Below, one piece after another: positions 12,094-23,328 of a stretch of DNA of 64,000 nt; position 1 is the first letter of the stretch, and each line of letters starts with the position of its first letter. The DNA is from Tupaia tana (lineage: Eukaryota > Chordata > Mammalia > Scandentia > Tupaiidae), in contig JAKSZU010000003.1 of assembly GCA_026018925.1 (NCBI GenBank), positions 186,341,505 through 186,405,504 of the forward strand. The letters are read 5' to 3'. The position numbers and the translations under genes were made by a program. The notes beneath the pieces are model-generated. The model did no database searches and had not been told where the DNA came from. It worked only from the letters and a program-made list of their open reading frames with translations.

Positions 12094-12134
12094 TCAGCAA
12101 ACTTTTTCTTGAAAGGTCAGAAAGGCCACATCGT
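12094..12134 (+). mobile_element. hAT-type non-autonomous transposon, left piece
   Basis: 'gatcagcaaactttttcttg' begins a common mammalian hAT MITE; its other half is at 14341 ('gtgttccaataaaactttta'). Element H1 sits between the halves. Confidence 0.6.
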
Positions 12135-14340
12135 TTCTCTCTTTCTTTTTAAAAATTTATTTCTTCTACATTCATTCATTGTACATCATCACAACATACA
12201 AAATGAGATTTCTCATCCAGAATACATTGTATATTGGCTTAATAATATTACTATGCATGTTATCATCAACAAATAATTTTTCTTTTCTTGTTTCTTACAT
12301 ATTTTGCATTTTTTTCTCACTTGATTCCCTACTTCTCATCCTCTGCCATTTCCCATCCTCCTCCCACACTGTCTCTGGTATCTACAGTGGCTTTCCATGC
12401 CCCCCCTTTTTTTTCACATTTTATTGATGTACAAAAAAATCTTAAATACTTCTGATATCAAGTTCAGCTGATATAAACATATCTGTAAACACATGTCTGA
12501 CTTTAGGCATAAAACTCAGTAAGTAGAATATACATAGTGTAAAGTAGCACCTAAGCTGAGGCTATATAGCTTATTATGGTCATTAAATAGGTATTTTTAT
12601 GTATTTTTTAATTTCAAGAAAAGCTGTTTTAACTTTAATAAATTGAAGTCACAAAATGTTAAGAGAAATTTATTTAAGACTTAAAGCCAGGAACAAGGTT
12701 AGGATTCTATTCAAATAGCAGTAGATAAAACTATCAATAGCTCAAGAGAAGACAAAAACAACAACAGCAATAACAACAAAAAACCCTTAAATCTGGAAAG
12801 CAAAGCATAGGAGAAAATTAGTCATGTTTTAGTCAAAAGTTATAAATTCTATTTCACCAATTCAGTCTCATGTAATTAATCTCTCTTCTGTTTTGGTCCA
12901 ATCTTTCCATTTAAATTCTGGAGGTTAACATTCAACTCCGGGTTTCTCCGTACCATTAAGTTGGCCATTTTCTTGGTTGTTTTTTTTTTTTTTTGGACTC
13001 TTATTTCTGTGTGTCTATCTTTAGTTTTCTTACAGTATAGCACTCCCTTCAGAACTTCTTGGAGAGCTCGACTGGTGTCGGTAAATTCTTTCAGGTTTTG
13101 TTTATCTGAGAATCTGGACTTTTCTTCCCATATGAGGATAATCTTACAGGCATAGAATTCATGGTTGAAATTGTTTTTAACTCAGACTTTGCATATATTT
13201 TCCCATTCTTTCCTTGCTCTCATTGTTTTGGATGAAAAGTACATTGTTAGCCTGATGGCATAGCCTTTGTAAGTAACTTGCTAGTTTTAGAATCTTGTCT
13301 TTGTGGTTTTGGTCAATCTGGCTATGATGTACCTTAGAAAAGATCTTCTTGGGTTGATTCTAGGTGAGGTCATTTGTATTTCTTGGGTCTGGATATTTGA
13401 ATGCCTCTCTAGGTTTTGAAAGTTTTCTTCCAGAATTTCATGGAATAGATTATCAATGCCCTTATTAGTTTCTTCACCTTTTGGAATACCAATTATCTAG
13501 ATGTTTGGACGTTTAATGGTATCTAATATTTCTTGTATATTATTTTCATTTCTTTGGGTTATTTTCTCAGTCTTTTTGGTGAATTTTTCTAGGACAGAGG
13601 TTCTATCTTCTACATCGAGATTTGATCTTCTGCATTATCTAATCTGCTTTTAATACTTTCAAGGAAGCTTTTGATTTCCTGTATTATAACCTTCACCTCT
13701 AAGAGTTCCATCTGATTCTTTTTTATGGTGTGCATTTCCTCTTGCAACTCATGCAAGAACTTCTGCACCTCTGGGAACTCGTTGACTCTTTTCTCCAGGA
13801 TCTTCTGGAGTTCATTGTCTCTCTTCTCATGCATCTCTGTTATCTTTGTCACTACAAATATTCTAAATTCTTTATCTGACATTTCCATGAGTTCCATTGT
13901 ACTATCTGTGCATGAGGAGTTGTTCTTTTTCCTTGGGGGAAAGATATTTTCTTGGTTCCTCATATTTCTTGTGCTTCTGTGGTGGTTTCTGTTCATCTGA
14001 TGAATTATACATTTCTTCCTAATTTCTTGAAGTTAAATCTGAGCATTCAGAGGCGTCTAAGAGAAGGTGATCTATAATCTCTCTGTAGTTTCATTTTTCT
14101 CCCAGTCCGGTGGATCTTGGGGTCTGGAGGGTGAAGTCTGGGCAGAAACTGCCCAGAAACTCTTCGGTTGTCTTAGCCCCTGAAAGGGATTGTTCAAAGC
14201 TCAAAAACAGATGATGTCTCAAAGGGCCTGCACTTTACCTCTCCTATTAGTCTGGTGGATCTTGGGGTATGGAAGGTGAAGTCTGGGCAGACACTCTTCA
14301 GTTGTCTTCAGATCATATCATTTCCATTATAACTCTTGAA
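12135..14340 (-). mobile_element. H1: ORF1-only L1-derived (HAL1-like) element, old subfamily
   Basis: Antisense, inserted in a hAT fossil. From its 3' end (left): terminal 3' UTR 12145-12660, then a region homologous to 63180-63270, then an ORF1 relic at about 13050-14000, then a 5' leader. ORF1 words such as 'EMSDKEFRIFVVTKI' and 'LLEVKVIIQEIK' are readable at 13610-13996, but the frame is broken several times. There is no reverse transcriptase or endonuclease between ORF1 and the 3' UTR. Only one 3' UTR unit is present, unlike H3-H5. The 5' leader contains a repeated block (14104-14174 and 14248-14308). Confidence 0.85.
14104..14308 (-). repeat. tandem monomer-like repeat in the H1 5' leader
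   Basis: A block of about 61-71 bp starting 'ggtggatcttggggt' and ending 'ggttgtctt' or 'agttgtctt' occurs twice, 144 bp apart. It is upstream of ORF1 in H1, the place where L1 families keep tandem promoter monomers. Confidence 0.75.
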
Positions 14341-14415
14341 TATGACTGTGTTCCAATAAAACTTTTACAGAAGTAGATGGCCAGTTCTTGGACCATACTT
14401 TGCTGACTCCTTTGT
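14341..14415 (+). mobile_element. hAT-type non-autonomous transposon, right piece
   Basis: Continuation of the piece at 12094: 'gtgttccaataaaactttta' then 'actttgctgactcctttg'. Confidence 0.6.
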
Positions 14416-14618
14416 GACTCCTTTAATCAAAAGAGATTTTTTAAATTCTTGTTGAGATTTGGGTGAGCTTTATTATTCTCCTAAATGATTCATTTTACCC
14501 TTTAATATCCTATAACTTAAATATTAAGATACAAAGTTAACTTAGCACATCTTAGATTAGATGAGAGAAAAGGAAGAAAACAAAAATATTTGGTTAGTAG
14601 ATATAAAAACATCTGTAT

Positions 14619-14775
14619 GGGCCAGCAGGTGGCATGGTGGTTGAGTTGCTGGACTCCCACATGGCTGACTGGATCAAGTTCTGGACTGGGCAGCTTGCTT
14701 TCCCACTTTCTCTCTCTGGTGAGCACACATATCCTAGAAAAAATTAAAAAATAATAATAATAAATAATTCTTAAA
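14619..14775 (+). mobile_element. SINE-B copy
   Basis: Starts 'gggccagcaggtggcatggt', ends with 'gagcacacatatcctag' and an A/T-rich tail of AAT repeats. Confidence 0.8.
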
Positions 14776-14829
14776 AATCCATATTAAAATAAGTTAAAAA
14801 AATACTCATAACTATTACAGTCCACTTTT

Positions 14830-16382
14830 TTTGCAACCAGCTATGGTCATAGCTGGTATGTATAGGTACCTTCTGTTAAGAGAAATGATCTGTAAACCTC
14901 AAGTGTTTTTTTCTTCCTCAGTCAACTGATCCTGGAGAAATACCCATGAGGCCATAGGTGTGATCGGAAGAAGTAAATGTAGCGTGAATAGGGTGCATGG
15001 ACATCTGGGCTACTTCCTCATGCAACATGTTCGTGCCTTCAAGACCTGCTTGAGTTCAATCTTGTGGGTATTATTTTCATTTTACAGTAGAGTATTGCTG
15101 TACATGCCCAACTTTTTGACTTGGTAGATCAGATAATACCCAGTTAGTGCGCAGTGGGAAGCTCAGGTCACATAAGAAGGAACTTGGTAGTTCATGGTCA
15201 AATGTTCAGTCTGTAAAGCCCAGTAGAAAGTCAAAGTTGTTTCTCAAAAGGTTAACAGTTATCCCCAAAAGATGGTGTGGCTTTGCTCAGGAATTCTAAG
15301 GGTCTGTGTTGTGATTCTCCTGTCAAAGCCTGCCTGGCTTCTATCTGCATACCTTTGAGCCACTAATACTTTCTGTATCATCAGTCGCTAATACTTTTGA
15401 GTCACATGACCCAATTGGTAGAACAGCTTGCCTGACAACATGACCTGTTGTAGAGCCTGCTTCTTTTCAGGAACCTACTCAAAATAGACAGCTTTTCAGG
15501 TCACTCAGTAAATAAGCCAAAGTAACATGCCCAAATGAAGTATATGTTACCTCTAAAAGCCAAAAAAACCTAGAAGGCATTGTGCCTTTTTCTTAAATTT
15601 CTGTGTAATTTATCTTCCACTCTCTGGTGTATAACATTTCTTACTAATGTCTCTAGAGAAGTTGCTGCTTTCTGCTTGGGATGTCTAATAAACATAATAC
15701 CATCAGTGTAACAGACCAATGTGATATTCTATGGAATAGAATTTAACCAAGGATTTTGTAAACTAGGTTATGACACTGGGCTGAAGAGGTGATATATACC
15801 TGAGTTAGGACAGGGATTCCTACCCTGCTGAATAAAAGTCAATCTCTTCTAATGGTTTTTGTTAACAGGATAAAGCCATATGCCAGACCAAAAGCTGCAT
15901 AACAGGGACATCTCGATTTGCTCTAACAACAAAACTACATCTGAAAAAATGAAATTGGAGTCGCCAGCTGATTAAGTTTATAATATTGGGTCACCAGAAA
16001 AGTCATGACATATTTTTTCTGTTTTTCTACAAAAAAATGCATCATGACTTTTCTGATGACCCAATAGATAGCCCAGTGCCATTTTCTGGTTGAATCACAG
16101 CCTTTTCAATGATATCTTTCAAGAGTCATTAATCTCTGCAATACCTCCAAGAATGCAGTATTGTTTTCATTTTACTATTTTTGTAAGTAGAGACAGCTCT
16201 AATACCTTCCACTCATTCTTTCCTACTATAATGGCCCTCATTCCATGCATTAGGGACCTGTTGTGGGAATTTTGCCAGTTGCTGAGTATGTTTATTCTAA
16301 TTATGCATTCTGGAACAGGGGAAATAACCACACTATGGATTTGGGGATACACTGGGCCCTTGTAAGATGGACCTGAGCATTT
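14830..16382 (-). mobile_element. ERVL-type endogenous retrovirus, internal (pol) fossil
   Basis: Minus-strand translation gives scattered words of ERVL polymerase, and the segment runs straight into an MLT2-type LTR on the same strand at 16383. It is old and broken many times over, with no usable gene. A mariner-type MITE lies in it at 15984-16066. Confidence 0.65.
15984..16066. mobile_element. mariner-type MITE
   Basis: TA-bounded palindrome: left 'ttgggtcaccagaaaagtca', right 'tgacttttctgatgacccaa'. Its insertion in the ERVL fossil shows that the MITE is the younger. Confidence 0.85.
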
Positions 16383-17277
16383 ATTAGTTCTCTATTGCCG
16401 CGTAACAAAGTATTCAGAAACTTAGAAACTAAAAAAGCCAACATTTATTATCTCACAGTTCTGATGGGTCAGGAACCTGGGAGTGGCTTAGCTCAGTGCC
16501 TCTTGCTCAAGGTCTCTCACAAGGTTGCAAGCAAACCATTGCTTGAGGCTGCAGCTATCTCAAGATTTTATTGGAGATGAGGATTCACTTTAGGCTTACT
16601 CGTCTGGTTGTTGGCAACCAATTCAGTTGGCAGGTGAGGATGCACTTTAAGCTCACGCATCTGGTCAGTGGCAACCAACTCAGATTCACTGAATTATTGG
16701 GCCTCAGGCCTCGGTACCTCAACATACATGTGAACATCTCCATAGAGTTGCTCACAACATAGTATTATGCTTTCCCTCAGCATACGTGATCAGAAAAAAG
16801 AACGAGAACTGATCTCATGGCCTAGTGGTCGAGGGAGCCATATCTCACATGGCCAATCACAGTTCAAATCTCAGCCACAGTGGCTTAAAAAACATACCGG
16901 GTGCATGTGTGTGTGTGCCCTAAATCCTGACAGGATGGAGAAATGGAAAAGAAGGGATTACAGCATGACCATGCCCCTTTGGGATGTGCTTCCTCTGGCA
17001 AGTTTTCACTCCCTCTGGCAATAAAAAAATAAATAAGTAAGTAAAAAGAGAAAGAAAGGGAATGAAAAGAGAAAGAATGAAAGAGAATGAACCAAAGACA
17101 GAGGCCCTATCTGTTTTATAACCTAGTATAGTAGGTGTTATCCCATTATTTCTGCCATATTCTATTCACTAGAAGCAAATTGCTGGATCTAGCCTACACT
17201 CAAGAAGAGATTACACAAGCATACAAATACCAGGAAATGAAATTACAGTGACTACTTAAGAGACTACCTACCACACT
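16383..17277 (-). mobile_element. MLT2-type (ERVL) LTR, interrupted by a SINE
   Basis: Left part 16383-16770 and right part about 17065-17277. In the LTR sense (minus) it starts TGTGGTAG, carries 'gagataataaatgttgg' as poly(A) signal region and ends '...agagaactaataa'. An old SINE is inserted between the parts. Ancient mammalian fossil. Confidence 0.8.
16795..17060 (+). mobile_element. SINE-C (diverged A-like SINE) in the LTR
   Basis: tRNA-like 'tcatggcctagtggtcgagg', B-box-like 'agttcaaatc', body with 'ccctaaatcctgacaggatg', tail AAATAAATAAG. Diverged. Confidence 0.65.
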
Positions 17278-17332
17278 GGGTTATTGAAATAAAAATGAAA
17301 ATCATGGATGATTTAGAAATAAACATGAAGAG

Positions 17333-17577
17333 GTTTGCCCTGTACTACAGTGGCTAAGCTCTGTGCAGAAGTAGCCAGATCCCACATGACTGACTTTGGT
17401 TGGAGTCCCAGCCCACACTAGACACATGCACATATTCCCAGGGTCCTGATGAGATGAAGTAAAGGAAAAAGGGATTGTAATATGACCAAAACCTGCTAAG
17501 GGCTGCTTTTTCTCTCCTTTCATTCATATGCATGTACATTTGGCATGCATAAATAAATAAATAAATAAATAAACATT
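17333..17577 (+). mobile_element. SINE-C copy
   Basis: 'ctacagtggctaagctctg' head, 'agatcccacatgactgac', body, and tail of TAAA repeats at 17550-17575. Confidence 0.6.
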
Positions 17578-17659
17578 TACAAATTTAAAAATAATAATAA
17601 AAATTAATAATAAAAATTTTCCTTAATAGGAAAATAGGAAAATTCATTATGTCTTTATA

Positions 17660-17760
17660 TAATACATCCCATTTTACAGATTGGAAACACAAGGCATGGA
17701 ACAGCTAAAACATCTTTTAGTTAGTAGCAAAACTGATACTCTACTTCAGTCTCATTTCAA
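17660..17760 (-). mobile_element. MIR fragment
   Basis: 'cccattttacagattggaaa' begins the reverse MIR core. Confidence 0.5.
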
Positions 17761-17770
17761 AGGTTCTTTC

Positions 17771-17946
17771 CTTTTTTTTAAAAAAAGAATTATTTTATTT
17801 ATCTTTTTTTATTTACTAATTTTTTAATTTGACCAGAGAGGAACAGAGAGAGAAAGTGAGAAAGCAAGCCACCAGATCCAGGACGCAAACCATGGTTGAC
17901 CATGTGAGAGTCCAGTGCCCCTAAACACTGCACTACCTGCTGGCCC
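17771..17946 (-). mobile_element. SINE-B copy
   Basis: T/A-rich tail at left, 'ttgaccagagaggaacagag', head complement 'ctgcactacctgctggcccc' at right. Confidence 0.8.
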
Positions 17947-18734
17947 CACAAGGGTTCATTTTTAAGTTGACTTTTCTCTCTAAATGTTTTTTAATGGGGT
18001 CATTTATCCCAGTTGTGCCTCTTTCCCTTTCTATCTTTCTACTTTTTCCTCTACTTCTCATCCATCAAAGACACTATTTAGAGACTGGCATATTTGCCTT
18101 ATTAGACCAATTATGAGACACCCTCAAAAGTGAGGTCATATTTTTTCAGAGAAGAAATTATTTTAAATCATAACCTATGGCCTATCACACTGAACTATTC
18201 CTTCCCTTCTGATGATGTTTCATCTTTACTTTTTGCCATTTGAGCAGGAGCCGGTAACACTGATACCATAATTCAAACACACTTGTTCCTTAGCAACAAC
18301 AGCTGAGTTATCTTTGCAGTTACCTCAAGTTCAGAGCTTCTCAGAACTTCATCTTTAATAGGGCCAGAGTCACTGTCAGAACAATAAGTCAAAAGATTAA
18401 AATATAATTTAAGTGGTTTAATCACGTACTCCTATGCCCATATTTCCCTTCCTCTTCCCTTCCCCTGCTTCCCAAAGGCCCCATCAGTGAGATCTCAACA
18501 ATAATTTCTGTAGTTTGAGAAAATGCCAAAGTTACACCTGGCTGCCCAGAGGAGGTTTCAGTTCCCACTGCCCATCTACACATAGGAAGTAACTTGCAAA
18601 CGATGATTGTTTTCTTTATGGAGCTGAAATAAATCTCAGACCACAAGTTAAAGGCTGAAAAAAATCAGCTCTTTAAATAATCAAACATAATTTCTTTTAT
18701 GAGTTTTATACCACATAGAAATAGAAACCTAGTG
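17947..18734. other. unassigned non-coding stretch
   Basis: Nothing recognised. Confidence 0.5.
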
Positions 18735-19050
18735 GAGCCAGATTAGAGCATCCTACTTATTCTGTCTCTCTCCATCTTTCTACCTCTCTATTTTTAATTA
18801 AAAAAAATTTTTTTAACTTCTTAGCTCTTGCCACTCTTTTTAATTCTTACCTTCCTCCCTGCCCGCGTAAGATAAGCCAATCAGCAGCCATCTATATTTG
18901 AATTCTGAGCGGCCCTGTGGTTTTCATTTTTTGTCAAAAATATTTTTCTTTTTTTATTGTTGTTGTTGTTTTTGTCTCTCTTTTGGTTTTATATTTTCCC
19001 TTTTCCTTTTCTTTTTACCTTTCTCACTTTTCCGCTCAGCCTCCACAAGG
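18735..19050 (+). repeat. pyrimidine-rich leader block, copy 1
   Basis: From 'agccagattagagcatccta' to 'cctccacaaggtt' this matches 20288-20835 (once the SINE there is removed) at high identity, including 'aagccaatcagcagccatct' and 'gagcggccctgtg'. In the second copy it lies directly upstream of H2 ORF1, so it may be a 5' leader of an H-type element. After 19050 the two diverge. Confidence 0.75.
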
Positions 19051-19727
19051 TTCAATTCAGAGGCACATTCTTGGAGTTGAGTTGAGCTTTAGGTATAGAA
19101 GGGCAGGAAGGAGAAGGAGACTCAGGCCTTTGGTTGTCCTCTTGTCTATACTACTTGTTATCTATTGAGATGTACATCATTCAGCTTATCCTTAGTCATG
19201 GAGCCATTCTCTGCCCTTTGCGCCTGACTACTTACTTGGCTCCTCCAGGCTGACTCTACCTAAGGTACTTCTGTGCCCCTCTCAGAGATATAGGAAATAG
19301 TTAACCATGCTTCTGTCCCACCTGAACAGGAAAATTCTAAAAGTTTTATGATTCCATAGAAGCAAGTTACAAGCTTCCCCTTCTCCTAAATCCCTCTACT
19401 TACCTTTGAAAGGCCCTACCTTCCTTCATACTCCTCAGGAATTTGCTCTGGGTCAAGCCAGGACCACTACTCAGGAATCAATAATGTTCTGCTTCCTCTC
19501 ATATCCTCTTCTTCCTCCTTCAGTTCTGATACCTTTATCTAATGTCAGGTAGAAAGGAATAGCTAACAAGTATTATTGTAAATCTTTTTGTCTTCTTCCT
19601 GGACCTAAGCTTTTAAAACTCAAAAGGTAAAATATCACTTTTTTGCTCTCTGATTTTTCTGTAGCAACTTTCCCTAATACCATCCTATCTCAAGAATGGA
19701 GGGAGCAGCTTGGTGGCCAGTAGACTC
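19051..19727. other. unassigned stretch after the leader block
   Basis: No gene seen. It could be the remainder of another element sharing the leader, but I find no ORF1 in it. Confidence 0.4.
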
Positions 19728-19889
19728 CACTACTTAGCAGAGGTCAGTCACATGGGAGGCCTAGGTTCAATTCCCAGTCCATTCTAAAAGCCAGGTACAA
19801 TGGTGTGAACCTGTAATCCAGCTACTCAGGAGACTGAGGCAGGAGGATCAAGACACAGTAAGACCTTGTCTTTAAAAAAAAAAAAAAAA
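19728..19889 (+). mobile_element. chimeric tRNA-like / 7SL-like SINE
   Basis: First half: tRNA-like with B-box-like 'ggttcaattcc' at 19764-19774. Second half from about 19790 follows the 7SL RNA Alu domain: 'ccaggtacaatggtgtgaac', 'cctgtaatccagctactca', 'gagactgaggcaggaggatc', then 'gtaagaccttgtcttt' and 17 A. The 7SL part is about 85 bp, lacking the middle. Only one such copy is in the window. Confidence 0.75.
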
Positions 19890-19952
19890 GAAACATATTA
19901 ATATCAAAATATAAGTTCACTACAATTGAATATATTTCTCATCTTTATATGG

Positions 19953-20207
19953 GGGACCAGCAGATGGCGTAATGGGTACATCACTGGACTCCTATGTAGT
20001 TGACCGCGGTTTGAGACCCGGACCCGGTGGCTTAAACTCAAGCCGGACGCGTGTGTGTGCATGCTGAAGATCCCGAGAGGAAAATGGAGGAGAATGGCAT
20101 GGCCATCCTCCCCCGTGGGGGTTGATTTCTCTCTTTCTGTCTGTCTTTCTCTGTCTTTCTGGTGAGTACATGTGCTCTATAGCTAAAACCTCTCAAAAAA
20201 AGAAAAA
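19953..20207 (+). mobile_element. SINE-A copy
   Basis: Starts 'gggaccagcagatggcgtaa', keeps 'cccggacccggtggcttaaa' and ends 'ctatagctaaaacctctc' plus A-rich tail. Confidence 0.9.
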
Positions 20208-20340
20208 ATTATAGTCCTTGGGATCAGGACCACCGAAGACCCTCTGCTTAGACTTCACCCTCCTGCCCCCCAGGTCTAGCCAAGTAGCCAGATTAGAGTA
20301 TCCTACTTATTCTTTCTGTCTCTCTCCATCTCTCTCTCTC

Positions 20341-20588
20341 TCTTTTTGGAGAGATTTTTGCTATAGGGTGTATGCACTTGCCAGAAAGACAGAGAGATAG
20401 AAAGCGAGAAATCACCCCTTAGAGGGGATGGCCATGCCACAATCCCTTCTCCTCCATTCTCCTCTCAGGATCTTGGACACACACGCACATGCTCCTGGCG
20501 TGAGTTTAAGCCACCGGGTCCGGGACTCGAACAGCGGTCTACTACGTGGGAGTCCAGCGACATAGCCATTATGCTAACTGCTGGTCCC
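20341..20588 (-). mobile_element. SINE-A copy in the H2 leader
   Basis: Reverse SINE-A, from 'ggagagatttttgctatagg' to 'gctaactgctggtccc'. It interrupts the leader block shared with 18735-19050. Confidence 0.9.
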
Positions 20589-21029
20589 TACCTCTTTTAT
20601 TTTTAATTTAAAAAAAATTTTAAAAACTTCTTAGCTCTTGCCACTCTTTTTAATTCTTACCTTCCTCCATGCCCGATAAGCCAATCAGCAGCCATCTATA
20701 TTTGAGTTCTGAGCGGCCCTGTCATTTTCATTTTTTGTCAATTTTTTTTCTTTCTGTCTCTCTTTTGTTTTTGTTTTTTCCTTTTCCTTTTCTTTTTACC
20801 TTTCTCACTTTTCTGCTCAGCCTCCACAAGGTTTTGGTGCTCAGTGGCCAAATATCTGAATACTTTTAGGGTCAGATTAATCCTCGATTTTCATTAAATC
20901 AGCTGTGCAAAGGGCGATAAAATGGTACTGTTTAGAGACTGCACATCACTTCCTCCCGAATTCTCTGAAAGCTCAGATTTAGCTCCAAAAAATGGGAAAA
21001 AATGTATAATCCATCAGATGACCAGAAGC

Positions 21030-22310
21030 TAACACAGAGGCACAAGAAGTATGAGAAACCAAGAAAATATCTCTCCTCTAAGGAAAAAGAATAATTCCTC
21101 TTCCTCCACAGAGAATACAAGGGAACTCATGGAAATGTCAGATAAAGAATTTAAAATATTCATAGTGACAAAGCTAACAGAGACACAAGAGAAGAGAGAC
21201 AATGAACTCCAGAAGGCAAAGGAGAAAAGAGACGAGTTCCAGGAGGTAAGGAAGTTCCTGCACAATCTGAAAGAGGAGTTAAACATCATAAAAACGAATC
21301 AAATGGAATTGTTAGAGATAACAGCTGTAATACAGGAAGTCAAGACCTCACTTGAAAATATCCAAAGCAGATTATATTATGTAGAAGATCGAACCTCAGA
21401 TGTAGAAGATAGAACCTCTGACCTAGAAAAATTCACCAAAAAGATTGAGAAAAAAAATCTCCCCAAAATGAGGATAACATAGTAATACTGGATACTATTA
21501 AACGTCCAGATGTCCAGATCATTGGTATCCCAGAAGGTGGAGAAACTAAAAAGGGTGTTGATAATCTGTTCCATGAAATCCTGGAAGAAAACTTTCCAAA
21601 TCTAGAAAGGCACTCGAATATCCAGACCCAAGAAACATAGAGGACCCCACATCGATTCAACCCAAGAAGATCTTCCCTAGGCACATCATAGCCAGATTGA
21701 TCAAAACCACGGTCAGAAGGGAACCAGCAGTTAGTGTAATGGCTATGTCGCTGGACTCCCACGTAGTCAACCGCGGTTCGCGTCTCGGACCCGGTGGCTT
21801 ACAACTCACGCCGGGCGCGTGTGCGTGCGTGCCCAAGATCCCGAGAGGAGAATGGAGGAGAAGGGATTGCGGCGTGACCATCCCCCCTGGGGGTGATTTC
21901 TCGCTTTCTGTCTCTATGTCTCTCTCTGTCTGGCGAGCGCACGCGCCCTATAGCAAAAAACCTCTCAAAAAAAAAAACAAAAACAAAAACAAACAAACAA
22001 ACAAAAAAAACCACGGTCAGAAATAAGATACTAAAATTGGCAAGAGAGAAACATCAAGTTACTTTCAAAGGATATTCCATCAGGCTAATATCAGACCTCT
22101 CGCTGGAAATAATACAAGCTAAGAAAGAATGGGAAAATATATTCAAAGTGTTAAGTGAAAAAAAATTTCAACCAAGAATACTATATATGGCAATATTATC
22201 CTTCATAAGGGAAGAAAAGACAAAAAACATTCTCAGATAAACAAAAACTGAAAGAATTTACCAACACCAGACCAACTCTTCAAGAAGTGCTGAAGGGAGT
22301 GCTATAACAG
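21030..22310 (+). pseudogene. ORF1 relic of H2 (L1 ORF1p-like)
   Basis: 21051-21482 gives a 143-codon open piece with 'ELMEMSDKEFKIFIVTKL' and the coiled-coil heptads. The frame then breaks at a stop near 21481, further indels follow, and a SINE-A is inserted at 21719. The C-terminal words 'LAREKHQVTFKGYSIRLI' and 'KEWENIFKVLSEKKFQPR' are readable at 22030-22200. Not functional. Confidence 0.85.
21719..22006 (+). mobile_element. SINE-A, young copy inside H2 ORF1
   Basis: Full-length SINE-A with an A/CAAA-rich tail. The 16-bp target 'aaaaccacggtcagaa' is exactly repeated at 21703-21718 and 22007-22022. Confidence 0.95.
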
Positions 22311-23038
22311 GAAAACTAAAGATAGACAGAAATAATAGAAGAAGAAATGACCAAGGAAAAGGCCAACTTAATGGTAGGGACAAGTTCAGAAATACCAATA
22401 ATAATGTTGAATGTTAACTTCCAGCATTTAAATGGGAAGATCAGACCACAATAACATTGCAAATTCAATAGAAGAGATATTAATTAAATGAGTTTGAACT
22501 AGTGAAATAGAATTTTTTGTCTTTAAACTAAAACATTACTGATTTTTTTCAATGCTTTGATTTCCATATTCAAGGACTTTTGTCTTCCCTTGAACTGTTG
22601 ATAGGTTCATCTACCTACTATTTGAACTGAATTTTAACCTTTTTTTCCTGGCTTTAAGTCTTAGCGAATTTCTCTTAACATTCTTTTGATTTTGATCTAT
22701 TAAAACTAAAACTGTTTTTCTTTTCTTTTTTTTTTTCCATCCAGAGTACACTGTATACTGTCTCAATCAAGCACATCAACAAACATGTTATTGTCAGCAG
22801 ATGATCTTCCATTTCTTGTTTTCTGTATGTTTTGCTTTTTCCCCCCCATCCTTGATTCCCTATCTCTTACCCTCTGCCATCTCCCATTCTCCTCCCACAC
22901 TGTCTCTGGTATCTATGTTTGCTTTCTATACTGTTTTCCCCCCACATTTTATTGAATCACCAAGGACCCTAATCAATCCAAATACCCTCATAGAAAACAT
23001 AGATGACACACACATTTCCATGAACACAAGTCTAACTT

Positions 23039-23328
23039 TTTTTTTTTTTTTGGAGAGGTTTTTCGCTATAGGGCGCGTGCGCTCGCCAGACAGAGAGAGA
23101 CATAGAGACAGAAAGCGAGAAATCACCCCCCAGGGGGGATGGTCACGCTGCAATCCCTTCTCCTCCATTCTCCTCTCGGGATCTTGGGCACGCACGCACA
23201 CGCGCCCGGCGTGAGTTGTAAGCCACCGGGTCCGAGACGCGAACCGCGGTCGACTACGTGGGAGTCCAGCGACATAGCCATTACGCTAACTGCTGGTTCC
23301 CACTTTTTTTTTTTTTTTTTTTTTTTTT
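23039..23328 (-). mobile_element. SINE-A with poly(A) at both ends
   Basis: Exact 16-bp duplication 'aacacaagtctaactt' at 23023-23038 and 23329-23344. The SINE has its normal tail (T run at 23039-23053), but about 26 T also follow its head (23303-23328), inside the duplication: on the minus strand a poly(A) run precedes the 5' end of the SINE. Confidence 0.9.

Noticed and set aside
22390-22500. Possible ORF2 start after H2 ORF1
   Set aside because: A few residues resemble the first L1 ORF2 codons, but it is followed at once by 3' UTR. Kept only as a hint of origin, not as a feature.
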